Origin: Roseomonas gilardii subsp. gilardii | GTDB lineage: Bacteria; Pseudomonadota; Alphaproteobacteria; Acetobacterales; Acetobacteraceae | NCBI RefSeq assembly: GCF_023078375.1 | Contig: NZ_CP095554.1 | Coordinates: forward strand, 308,501-372,500 | DNA length: 64,000 nt | Direction: 5' to 3' | Part shown: piece after piece, positions 18,296-25,263 of the stretch | How positions within the stretch are numbered: position 1 is the stretch's first letter | Layout: each line of letters opens with the position of its first letter | Notes under the pieces: generated by a model | The model's database searches: none | What the model was told of the DNA's origin: nothing | What the model saw: the letters and a program-made list of their open reading frames with translations, nothing else | Translations under genes and position numbers: made by a program

Positions 18296-18352
18296 CGGGA
18301 ATTCCCGCTTTCGGGGGAAGGACAGGAGATAGCCGGATTTCCGGCTATCTGG

Positions 18353-18580
18353 TCAGTTCCGCCAAGTCTGCTTGAACTCCTGATCGAACCACATTTCAGC
18401 AATGTGGAGGGGCCCCATGGTCGCCCTGAATGTCAGGTAGTGCGAGTAGCCCTTCTCACTGAGCCATGATCTGAAATCGGAAAAGCTCGGCTGATCCGTC
18501 GGCGGTTCAACGATGCCGCATTCCTGCGCCCACTCGTGGCATAGGTGGCGGATCGCGCGTTCCGCTTCGTCCTTCTTCAT
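18353..18580 (-). CDS. small conserved-looking protein, unknown
   Basis: 75 residues, with DEAERAIRHLCHEWAQECGI at the start and FSDFRSWLSEKGYSHYLTFRA in the middle; Trp- and aromatic-rich, acidic and helical. It overlaps the RHH gene upstream by four bases (ATGA), so the two are one operon. I recognise no family. It may be the effector or co-regulator controlled by the RHH protein. Confidence 0.65.
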   Translation of the reverse strand: MKKDEAERAIRHLCHEWAQECGIVEPPTDQPSFSDFRSWLSEKGYSHYLTFRATMGPLHIAEMWFDQEFKQTWRN

Positions 18581-18765
18581 GTCCGATCCCCCGGCAGCGC
18601 CTTGTCGATCAGCCGCCGCACCGCCTCCGGCCGGGTCGGCGCATCGTCCTGCTGAGCAATCCAGGCATCCAGGCGCGCGAGGGCGAGCGGCTGGAGGCGG
18701 ACCCCTATTAGGGTCCCGGTCTGCGCCGGGCGCTTTTTCGTGTTATCACGAGCTGACGGTTCCAT
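18577..18765 (-). CDS. ribbon-helix-helix DNA-binding protein
   Basis: 62 residues from ATG 18765. The core GTLIGVRLQPLALARLDAWIAQ is the beta strand plus helix A, and TRPEAVRRLIDKAL is helix B of an Arc/MetJ/CopG-like fold. Such proteins act as dimers on palindromes and commonly repress their own operon. A 14-bp inverted repeat spans its start codon (18736-18785). The second gene of the operon is the 75-residue unknown. Confidence 0.8.
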   Translation of the reverse strand: MEPSARDNTKKRPAQTGTLIGVRLQPLALARLDAWIAQQDDAPTRPEAVRRLIDKALPGDRT

Positions 18766-18785
18766 GCGCTGGTGATAACACGAAA
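18736..18785. promoter_or_regulatory. 14-bp inverted repeat straddling the RHH start codon
   Basis: TTTCGTGTTATCAC at 18736-18749 and its exact complement at 18772-18785 flank a 22-bp spacer that contains the ATG of the RHH gene. One arm is the coding sequence for RDNTK of the protein itself. Either a DNA operator for autorepression, or in the mRNA a hairpin that would hide the start codon. Confidence 0.7.
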
Positions 18786-18853
18786 CGGCCGAGCAAGGAA
18801 GGTTGAAGCTCCCTGCCCGGCCTGACCACAACCGCTCACATCAGGAGCAGGCA

Positions 18854-19261
18854 ATGGCTACCCGCGCCCATAGCACACTCGTGCCTAGAAGAAGACAGCC
18901 CCTCCCCACCGCAGGGAGGGTTCACGCCCAGGCGGGCGAAGTGCCATCAGAACACTTGGCTGATTTCCCACACCTTTTCCCCCAGAAGGGGGAAAACCTC
19001 CTGCTGCCGGTACTCCTCACCATGGGGCTTACCGATCCTGGCTTTCCGGTATCGCGTCGCGCTGACGCAAAACTCCGCCATCAGCTCCACGTCATCATCG
19101 AGCGTGCGCTGGCGCTGCTGGATGCCCTCGACGGCGATCCGGACCTGGAGCCGGAGGCGATCGAGGCGGAGGACGATGAGGCCAGCAACCAGCCGGTGAC
19201 GCTGGCCCCGGCATGGGTCCGCCCGGTGGCGATCCGCTCGGCGCGTGGAGGGCACGCGTGA
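18854..19261 (+). CDS. element protein of unknown function
   Basis: 135 residues, ATG 18854 with AGGAG seven bases upstream. The N-terminal half is Pro- and basic-rich; the C-terminal half is acidic (LDALDGDPDLEPEAIEAEDDEAS). No recognisable domain. It starts a tight three-gene run in which each stop overlaps the next start by one base (TGATG), so the products probably work together. Confidence 0.6.
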   Translation: MATRAHSTLVPRRRQPLPTAGRVHAQAGEVPSEHLADFPHLFPQKGENLLLPVLLTMGLTDPGFPVSRRADAKLRHQLHVIIERALALLDALDGDPDLEPEAIEAEDDEASNQPVTLAPAWVRPVAIRSARGGHA

Positions 19262-19641
19262 TGGCCGGTATCACCAGAAGATCCATCGCCCAACTCGCGG
19301 CCGGCACGGCGGCGGTGAGCTTCGCCGGGACGCCAGCACATGCCGTCCCGCACCCCGATGCCGAGGTGCTGCGCCTTTGCGCCGAGTGGCACACCGCCAA
19401 GGCGGCCGGTGACGCCCTCTATACCCAGGTGAAGAGCCTGGAGGACGAGCGGCGGCTGGAAGACGAGATCGACGCCGCCACCGATTGGCTGATCGGGGTG
19501 GAGAAGGGCCTGAAGACCCTGCCCGCGCGCACCCTGGAAGGGGTGAAAGCCAAGGCGAGCGTGGCTCGGCGCCTGGGGAATTCCGACCGGATGGCCCATG
19601 CCGTCATCGCCGACCTCCTGGCCCTGGGGGATGTGGCGTGA
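19261..19641 (+). CDS. element protein with Tat-like N terminus, unknown
   Basis: 126 residues. The start TRRSIAQLAAGTAAVSFAGTPAHA looks like a Tat or Sec signal peptide with an AHA cleavage site; the mature part is helical (EWHTAKAAGDALYTQVKSLEDE, then a coiled region). An exported protein is unusual in such a small element and might act in the envelope, but I cannot assign a function. One-base overlaps on both sides. Confidence 0.6.
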   Translation: MAGITRRSIAQLAAGTAAVSFAGTPAHAVPHPDAEVLRLCAEWHTAKAAGDALYTQVKSLEDERRLEDEIDAATDWLIGVEKGLKTLPARTLEGVKAKASVARRLGNSDRMAHAVIADLLALGDVA

Positions 19642-20039
19642 TGGCAAGCGCGGACAGAAGAGCGAGCCACGGCGGCCCGGCACGCCTGGCGCAGGACCTG
19701 CCCGCCCTCTGGGCACAATACGATGCCGCCCCCCTCCGGATGGACGCGATCAACGTAGCCTACGAGGCCATCGACGGCCAGGAGAACACCATCCTGGCTG
19801 CGGAGCCCCGGACTTTCGCCGACATCGTGGCAGTGCTGCTGATCAGCACGAGCCGCCTCTACGCCATGAGCAGCAGCGTGATCGATGATGACGATGGCCC
19901 CGCCCTGGAGATGCTGGGGGATGTGCAGGCGCGGGCGGTCCGCCTGCTGGCGGATCTGACGGGGTGTGACCTCCGGTCATTCGCCGCCACCAAATACACC
20001 CGGCACGGGGTGGCAGCGCAGGACGGCCCGGCGCCCTGA
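19641..20039 (+). CDS. element protein of unknown function
   Basis: 132 residues, mostly helical. RMDAINVAYEAIDGQENTILAAEPRTFADIVAVLL resembles small prophage proteins of rhizobia and acetobacteria that occur in the same position, but none has a known role to my knowledge. Last gene of the 18.85-20.04 kb run. Confidence 0.6.
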   Translation: MASADRRASHGGPARLAQDLPALWAQYDAAPLRMDAINVAYEAIDGQENTILAAEPRTFADIVAVLLISTSRLYAMSSSVIDDDDGPALEMLGDVQARAVRLLADLTGCDLRSFAATKYTRHGVAAQDGPAP

Positions 20040-20056
20040 TCGAGCGGAAGGCGCAT

Positions 20057-20114
20057 GTAGCGTTCTACATTGACGATCTTTGGGTAGAATGTTATCTGTA
20101 GGTAGGATTCTACC
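20057..20114. promoter_or_regulatory. paired GTAG-N4-CTAC sites upstream of the HTH-like gene
   Basis: GTAGCGTTCTAC at 20057-20068 and GTAGGATTCTAC at 20102-20113 are short inverted repeats with the same half-sites and 4-base spacers, 45 bp apart (about four helical turns). A further half-site, GGTAGAAT, lies between them. The arrangement suits cooperative binding, possibly by the product of the gene that begins at 20120. Confidence 0.55.
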
Positions 20115-20119
20115 ATTGG

Positions 20120-20755
20120 ATGCCACACATGCCCAAGATCGATAGCCTGCTGGAGCGCACGTACGGGTCGCCAGAGGTCATCATTGCCACCGGCACCCCG
20201 GCGGCGCGCTTCCAGCAACGCTTCAAGGAAAGCGACCTTCTCGACGTGCTTTCGCCTGGCGTGCGGATCGGAGGACGCCGTCAGTTCCATCTCTCAGATA
20301 TCTACTTGCTGCGGTTGGTGGAGGCCCTGGCGGGCCAAAACCGCCTCGACGTGAAGCCGGCCATCGCCATCCTGCGCGAGTTGCTGGGGCACGACCTGGG
20401 GGGCACCTACGACTACCGCGCCTTGTTCGGCGAAACGCTGAGCAAGGACGAGTTCTCCAAGATCCACGTGTTGCGCCACCGGCACCCCAGTGAATGGCCC
20501 GCGGAATGGCACGACCGGAACGACAGGAATGCCCAGCCGAAAGATTTCCCCGCGCAGCACTGGCTTGTGGCGCGCAAGTACCCGTTCGGCTGGCGAACGG
20601 CGGTCGGACGAGACGTTTCCGGCGCCATCGGCTCTCTCCCACACCCCGCCCCCGGGAGCGAGGGTGAGCCGGACAGCTCGTTGGCCATCATCGTCAACAT
20701 GACCGCCGAGCTGTCCCGCGTCGATAACGCGCTGGCTGAGATGAGCGACGATTGA
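20120..20755 (+). CDS. putative HTH regulator of the element
   Basis: 211 residues. The N-terminal 85 residues (FQQRFKESDLLDVLSPGVRIGGRRQFHLSDIYLLRLVEAL) look like a MerR-type or excisionase-type winged helix; the rest is variable. ATG 20120 and ATG 20129 are both possible. The paired palindromes just upstream suggest autoregulation. Its stop overlaps the start of the capsid fusion gene, so it is in the same transcription unit as the only structural gene. Confidence 0.55.
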   Translation: MPHMPKIDSLLERTYGSPEVIIATGTPAARFQQRFKESDLLDVLSPGVRIGGRRQFHLSDIYLLRLVEALAGQNRLDVKPAIAILRELLGHDLGGTYDYRALFGETLSKDEFSKIHVLRHRHPSEWPAEWHDRNDRNAQPKDFPAQHWLVARKYPFGWRTAVGRDVSGAIGSLPHPAPGSEGEPDSSLAIIVNMTAELSRVDNALAEMSDD

Positions 20756-22698
20756 TGCCAGCCTTGGACGACATTCAGGCCCGCGTCAGCATCGGCGAGA
20801 TGCTGCTGATCGGTGATGTCGGAACGGACATCACCTTCAAGGGTATCGAAGCCGCACTGCGCCCGTTTGCGAATGCCGGACGCCTGACACTGCGCATCAA
20901 CAGCCCCGGCGGCTCCCTGGTCGAGGCCAATGCCATCTACAATTCCTTGCGCCGCCATCCAGCCCGCAAGACGGTGGTCGTGGAAGGTATCGCCGCGTCG
21001 GCCGCTTCCCTGATCGCCATGGTCGGGGATGAAATCGTGATGCCGGCCAATGCCTTTCTGATGCTGCACCATCCCCGCGTCATGACCGGAGGAACCTCTG
21101 CCGACCTGCATGCGCAGGCCGACGTGCTCGCTCGTATGGAGGAAGCCTGCATCGCGATCTACGCGCAGCGCAGTCGGCAGACGCCGGAGCGAGTGCGCGA
21201 ACTAATGGACGCTGAAACCTGGTTGACGTCACAGGAAGCCGTTGCTCTGGGCTTCGCGGACCGCATTGAGGCGCCCCTTGAAGCACAGGCGCATTTCGAC
21301 CTTTCCCGCTTCACCAATGTGCCGAATGGCCTCGCCAAGGCGGGCGCTTCGGCTGCCGTGAACCATCCGGCCGCTGCCCCCTCCAAAGACGAGACCCATA
21401 TGACCAAGGAAGCCCAGGAACCGATCGGCTCCATCGCCGATCTTCGCCATCTCGCTGTCAACACGCTCGGACTGAGCGACAGCGATGTGCTGAACATCGC
21501 CACCAGCCGGCCCCAGGCGGAATGGCGTGAGGCCATGATGGACGCCAAAGCGGCGCGCTCGCCGGCCCGCCCCGCCGGCATCATCAGCCCCACGCTCGAC
21601 AACCCGCAGACCCGTATGCAGGCGATGACGGGCGCCCTGTCTGCACGGATGGGCGGCAAGCTCCCCACCTCCTCCGATCCGGCTCAGGCTTTCATGGCGA
21701 TGCCGGTCGTAGAGATGGCGCGGGAGCTGCTGGAGACACGCGGTGTCGCCGCGCGCCGCATGTCGCGAGATCAGGTGATCGATGCCACCATGAGCTTCGG
21801 CGCCCACACCACCAGCGATTTTCCCAACCTCCTGACCAACGCCGGCAATCGCGTTCTGGCAGATGCCTACACGGCGAACACCTCGCCCATCCGATCGGCT
21901 CTCTGCCGCGTGCGGGACGTGCCCGACTTCCGCAAGGTGACCAATGTGCGGCTCGGCGAGTTCCCTGTACTGGACAAGATCCCGGAGCACGCCTCCGTCC
22001 CGTTCGGATCGGTCGGAGAGGTCGCCGAAGGCTACAAGGTGGACACCCACGCCAAGCAGTTCGGGCTGACCCGCGAGGCGCTGGTGAACGATGACCTGGG
22101 CGCTTTCTCGAACATGGCCACCTGGGCCGGTAGCGCGGTCGCCGAAACCGAGGCGCGTGTTCTGGTAGCGCTGCTGACCGCAAACAGTGGCGCGGGGCCG
22201 ACCATGAGCGACGGCAAGGCCCTGTTCCATGCCGACCACGGCAATGTCGCTGGGGCGGCTGGAGTCCTGGAACTGAACACCCTGAGCACGGGTCGCACCG
22301 CCATGCGCCGCGCCAAGGGGTTGGACGGCACCACCAGCATTGCCGTTGCGGCGAAGTACCTGCTCGTTGCCCCGGAGAACGAGACCAAGGCTGAGCAGAT
22401 CCTGCTCTCGGCTTTCCTGACCAGCCCCACCGACAGCAGCGTGGTCCAGTTCAACCCCATGGTCTCGAAGATGGAGCTGCTGGTGGAGCCACGGCTGACC
22501 GCGCTGCCCTGGTATCTCTTCGCCGATCCCGCGCTGGGGGCCGTCTTCGAGGTGGCATATCTGGCGGGAAGCAACCGCGCTCCTGAGTTCAAGACCTTCG
22601 AGGCGGCCGATTTCCTGGGCTATCGCTTCCGGGTGGTGCATGACTTCGGCGCCGGCGTGGTCGGCTGGCGCGGCGCCTACCGCAACGCGGGGGCCTGA
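20755..22698 (+). CDS. ClpP-like prohead protease fused to major capsid protein
   Basis: 647 residues. Residues about 1-190 are a ClpP-type serine protease: LRINSPGGSLVEANAIYNSL, the nucleophile Ser in EGIAASAASLIAMVG and the His in FLMLHHPRVM. From about 270 to the end the protein is a Mu gpT-like major head subunit (DQVIDATMSFGAHTTSDFPNLLTNAGNRVL, GKALFHADHGN). Fusion lets the protease act as internal scaffold and release the capsid domain by cleavage in the linker at about 200-270. ATG 20755 overlaps the previous stop; a TTG just before it is less likely. Portal and terminase partners are absent from the element. Confidence 0.9.
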   Translation: MPALDDIQARVSIGEMLLIGDVGTDITFKGIEAALRPFANAGRLTLRINSPGGSLVEANAIYNSLRRHPARKTVVVEGIAASAASLIAMVGDEIVMPANAFLMLHHPRVMTGGTSADLHAQADVLARMEEACIAIYAQRSRQTPERVRELMDAETWLTSQEAVALGFADRIEAPLEAQAHFDLSRFTNVPNGLAKAGASAAVNHPAAAPSKDETHMTKEAQEPIGSIADLRHLAVNTLGLSDSDVLNIATSRPQAEWREAMMDAKAARSPARPAGIISPTLDNPQTRMQAMTGALSARMGGKLPTSSDPAQAFMAMPVVEMARELLETRGVAARRMSRDQVIDATMSFGAHTTSDFPNLLTNAGNRVLADAYTANTSPIRSALCRVRDVPDFRKVTNVRLGEFPVLDKIPEHASVPFGSVGEVAEGYKVDTHAKQFGLTREALVNDDLGAFSNMATWAGSAVAETEARVLVALLTANSGAGPTMSDGKALFHADHGNVAGAAGVLELNTLSTGRTAMRRAKGLDGTTSIAVAAKYLLVAPENETKAEQILLSAFLTSPTDSSVVQFNPMVSKMELLVEPRLTALPWYLFADPALGAVFEVAYLAGSNRAPEFKTFEAADFLGYRFRVVHDFGAGVVGWRGAYRNAGA

Positions 22699-22700
22699 CC

Positions 22701-22952
22701 ATGGCCGAGGCGGATCGGAACCTGACAGCACAGGACATCCTGGCGACGATCCGCCCGGCTGACCTGATGCGCGCTGTGGCCTTGCTGGATCGCGCCGCGC
22801 TCCGCTCCACGCGGCAGTTGCTCAACCTTCCTCCTGACGTGCCCAGCAATGTGCGCGGCAAGATCCGAGGGCGGGCCAACCGTGCGCGCGAAAGCGCCAC
22901 GATGCTGCGTCGGCTGGCGATGGCCATGGAGGAAACGGCGGAGACTGCATGA
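22701..22952 (+). CDS. small helical protein after the capsid gene, unknown
   Basis: 83 residues, starting two bases after the capsid stop and overlapping the next gene by four. Basic central region (RSTRQLLNLPPDVPSNVRGKIRGRANRARES) and acidic C terminus. It could be a head-associated or DNA-binding accessory protein by position only. Confidence 0.6.
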   Translation: MAEADRNLTAQDILATIRPADLMRAVALLDRAALRSTRQLLNLPPDVPSNVRGKIRGRANRARESATMLRRLAMAMEETAETA

Positions 22953-23182
22953 AGGGCGCCACCGCCATCCCCTACTGGCCGCGCATCCTCCGCCGGGAGA
23001 ATGCCGCGGCCTATCTCGGCCTGTCCGCGTCCCTCTTCGACCGCGAGGTGGCGGAGGGCCGCCTGCCGCCCCCGGTGACCATCTGCGCCACCGTGAAGGG
23101 CTGGGACCGCCACACCCTGGACGCCTGGATTGACGAGCGCAGCGCCGCGCAGGATGCGCCGGCCAACGATTGGGACGCCTGA
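22949..23182 (+). CDS. AlpA-like helix-turn-helix protein (putative excisionase/regulator)
   Basis: 77 residues. YWPRILRRENAAAYLGLSASLFDREVAEGRLPPPV is the AlpA/MerR-like winged helix, followed by GWDRHTLDAWIDE, the usual end of the domain. AlpA-like proteins activate or assist excision of integrated elements. It lies three bases upstream of the integrase GTG, so the two are coexpressed; it is the best candidate for the recombination directionality factor. Confidence 0.8.
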   Translation: MKGATAIPYWPRILRRENAAAYLGLSASLFDREVAEGRLPPPVTICATVKGWDRHTLDAWIDERSAAQDAPANDWDA

Positions 23183-23185
23183 TCC

Positions 23186-24220
23186 GTGACCGAGTTCCGC
23201 CTCCGCTACGTCCACCGGGTGATGAAGAAGGGCCGCGCCTACCACTACTTCCGGCGGCCGGGCGCCCCGAGCCTGACACTCCCCGGCCTGCCCGGCTCCC
23301 GCGAGTTCATGCGGGCCTACCAGGATGCCCTGGACAGCAAGCCGGCGGCGATCGGCGAGGACCGGGCGGCGCCTGGCACGATGGCGGCCGTGGCGGCGTC
23401 CTGGTACGGCTCGCACCGCTACAAGAGCCTGCGCCCCGTCTCCCAGCGCACCTACCGGCGCCTGCTGGAGGGCTTCCTGAAGAAGCACGGCGCGAAGAAG
23501 GTCGCCACCATAGAGCCGCGGCACCTCCTGGCCATCCTGGACGAGCACAGCGGCACGCCGGCGCAGGCCAACGCCCTGCTCAACGTCCTGCGCCTCCTGC
23601 TGCAATTCGCCTTCGAGCGGGGCTTGCGGCGGGACAACCCGGCCCGGGACGTGAAGCGCCTGCGCTACAAGAAGAAGCCCTACGCGACCTGGAGCAAGGC
23701 GGATATCGCGGCCTTCGAGGCGCGCTGGCCGCTCGGCACCCGTGCCCACCTCGCCCTGGCACTGCTGCTCTACACCGGGCAGCGCCGCAGCGACGTGATC
23801 CGGATGGGGCCGCAGCACATCCAGGAAGGCGGCGTGGAGGTCGTGCAGGGCAAGACGGGGGCCAAGCTGACCATCCCCATGCACGCGGCCCTGAGCGAGG
23901 CCATCGCGGCCCATGGCGGCACCGGCGCGACCTTCCTGATGACCCAGGCAGGCGAGCCGTTCACGGGGACGGGGCTCTACAACTGGTTCACCGAGTGCGC
24001 GGACAAGGCAGGGCTCCGTGAGGGCCTGTCGCCTCACGGCCTGCGCAAGGCTGCCGCGCGTCGGCTGGCGGAGGCGGGCTGCACCCCGCACCAGATCGCG
24101 GCCATCACGGGTCACCAGACCCTGGCCGAAGTGGAGAGGTACACGAGGGAGGCGAACCAGAAGCATCTGGCGAAGGCGGCCGTGACCCATCTGGGCCGGC
24201 CTCAACTGACCGTAACGTGA
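23186..24220 (+). CDS. tyrosine site-specific integrase
   Basis: 344 residues, GTG start. An N-terminal arm-binding domain and a SAM-like core-binding domain (SQRTYRRLLEGFLKKHGAKKV) precede the catalytic domain with Arg in TGQRRSD (R200), H-x-x-R in SPHGLRK (H284, R287), His in GHQ (H310) and nucleophile Tyr319 in EVERYTREAN. It would recombine the 19-bp core shared by attL and attR, excising a circle. The stop at 24220 is only 80 bp from attR. In the circle the gene is directly upstream of the primase start, making int-primase-helicase one potential operon. Confidence 0.95.
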   Translation: MTEFRLRYVHRVMKKGRAYHYFRRPGAPSLTLPGLPGSREFMRAYQDALDSKPAAIGEDRAAPGTMAAVAASWYGSHRYKSLRPVSQRTYRRLLEGFLKKHGAKKVATIEPRHLLAILDEHSGTPAQANALLNVLRLLLQFAFERGLRRDNPARDVKRLRYKKKPYATWSKADIAAFEARWPLGTRAHLALALLLYTGQRRSDVIRMGPQHIQEGGVEVVQGKTGAKLTIPMHAALSEAIAAHGGTGATFLMTQAGEPFTGTGLYNWFTECADKAGLREGLSPHGLRKAAARRLAEAGCTPHQIAAITGHQTLAEVERYTREANQKHLAKAAVTHLGRPQLTVT

Positions 24221-24225
24221 ACAGC

Positions 24226-24257
24226 GATTGGAAACCGATGGCAGTCGGTTTCCAATC
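24226..24257. promoter_or_regulatory. 13-bp perfect inverted repeat between int and the primase start
   Basis: GATTGGAAACCGA and its exact complement are separated by TGGCAG, just after the integrase stop and three bases before the GGAG at 24261. With no T-tract it is not a standard terminator. It is placed to act as an operator, or as an RNA hairpin limiting access to the ribosome-binding site. Confidence 0.75.
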
Positions 24258-24260
24258 AAT

Positions 24261-24300
24261 GGAGAAATCTAATGCAAGATCATAGCGCTAAGCGGGTAGG
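24261..24300 (+). promoter_or_regulatory. ribosome-binding site and first ten codons of the split primase gene
   Basis: GGAG at 24261-24264 lies seven bases before ATG 24272. Ten codons (MQDHSAKRVG) lead into the att core in the same frame as the primase body at 14472. In the integrated state this start reads instead into the reverse complement of tRNA-Ala and on to a meaningless stop at 24940. This is the only start signal in the element that fits the primase gene. Confidence 0.75.
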
Positions 24301-24319
24301 TGGTGGAGCTGAGGGGAAT
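24301..24319. other. attR: 19-bp att core within tRNA-Ala
   Basis: Identical to 14471-14489. It covers the CCA end, acceptor 3' strand and part of the T arm of the intact tRNA, so integration keeps the tRNA functional. Confidence 0.9.
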
Positions 24320-24376
24320 CGAACCCCTGACCTCCTCATTGCGAACGAGGCGCTCTCCCATCTGAGCTACAGCCCC
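24301..24376 (-). tRNA. tRNA-Ala (anticodon CGC)
   Basis: 76 nt with encoded CCA. The anticodon arm CCTCG-TT-CGC-AA-TGAGG reads codon GCG. The acceptor stem GGGGCTG pairs with CAGCTCC and includes the G3-U70 wobble that defines alanine identity. The T loop TTCGATT is normal. It serves as the attachment site of the element to its left. Confidence 0.96.
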
Positions 24377-24524
24377 ATGCCCGCTAAGGCGAGGCGGCTT
24401 ATCCATCACGACAGGGCCGCCGTCAAGCACCCCTCGCGCTTGCTCCGCGTGCCATGGCCCCATACACCCTGCCTCGGCACCTCGGCGCGCGGCCGATACG
24501 CAATCAACACCGGGAAGGCGACCT

Positions 24525-24815
24525 ATGGCGGCATTGTTCTGGCTCGTGGATCAGATCATCGGGATTTACATCTGGGTCCTGATCGCCGCAGCCGTCTTCA
24601 GCATGCTGACCGCCTTCGGCGTCCTCGACACGCGGACCCGGCTGGTCTGGGCGATCGGCGATTTCCTTTACCGGATCACAGAGCCGGCCCTGGCACCGAT
24701 CCGGCGCTTCCTGCCGAATCTGGGAGGGATCGACGTTTCCCCGGTCATCCTGATCCTGGTCCTGCAGGCCCTGCGGATCTTCATCGCCACCACGCTCTGG
24801 CGCCTGGCCTTCTAG
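24525..24815 (+). CDS. YggT-family membrane protein
   Basis: 96 residues with two hydrophobic segments (about 5-30 and 70-95) around a TEPALAPIRRFLPNLGGIDVSPVI-like central motif diagnostic of YggT/Ycf19 proteins. The family is linked to membrane or division-site organisation and osmotic tolerance, without a firm biochemical role. It precedes a DUF167 gene, the usual YggT-YggU neighbourhood. Confidence 0.92.
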   Translation: MAALFWLVDQIIGIYIWVLIAAAVFSMLTAFGVLDTRTRLVWAIGDFLYRITEPALAPIRRFLPNLGGIDVSPVILILVLQALRIFIATTLWRLAF

Positions 24816-24936
24816 GGCGGATTCCCTTCGCCTTGGCCCAGCCCAGCCGCCCTCCCAGCCGCTCTGGCTCTTCGATGGGAAAGCACCTCGACCCGAGGGG
24901 TATGCCTGCGCATGACGGGGGCCGGGAGCCGGTGGC

Positions 24937-25263
24937 GTGAGCGGGACCGGCGCCTCCTCCCCCCTCGCGTGGCGGCCTGTGCCGAAGGGGCTGGAACTTC
25001 GGGTGCGGGCGCAGCCCAAGGCGCGGAAACCCGGCATCACCGGAGTGGTGGAAGGCGCGGACGGACCGCGCCTGCGGGTGGCCGTCTCCCCGGCGCCTGA
25101 GGATGGCCGCGCGACCCGTGCGGTGGTGGAGGCGCTAGCCGAGGCCCTGCGGGTGCCGCCCTCCGCCATCACCTTGCTGGCAGGCGCGGCCTCGCGCGAG
25201 AAGACCTTCCGAATCGAGGGCGAGGCGGGGAGCCTCGCCGCAATATTGGAGCAATGGGCATGA
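24937..25263 (+). CDS. DUF167/YggU-family protein
   Basis: 108 residues, GTG start. The DUF167 fold is recognised by [46 protein letters not shown] and [16 protein letters not shown]. Function unknown in general; it follows yggT-type genes in many bacteria. Its 3' end overlaps the folD start. Confidence 0.9.
   Translation: MSGTGASSPLAWRPVPKGLELRVRAQPKARKPGITGVVEGADGPRLRVAVSPAPEDGRATRAVVEALAEALRVPPSAITLLAGAASREKTFRIEGEAGSLAAILEQWA

Larger units (their letters stand above)
14471..24319. mobile_element. integrated phage-satellite-like element in tRNA-Ala (9.8 kb)
   Basis: The 3' end of the intact tRNA-Ala at 24301 is duplicated at 14471 as a 19-bp identical core. Between the copies are a tyrosine integrase abutting the tRNA, an AlpA-like protein, primase and helicase genes, a toxin-antitoxin-like pair, an RHH regulator, a ClpP-protease/major-capsid fusion and several small unknown genes. 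The excised circle would be 9,830 bp. No terminase, portal, head-completion, tail, lysis or holin gene is seen, so it is either a capsid-carrying satellite that depends on a helper phage or a strongly reduced prophage. Confidence 0.88.
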
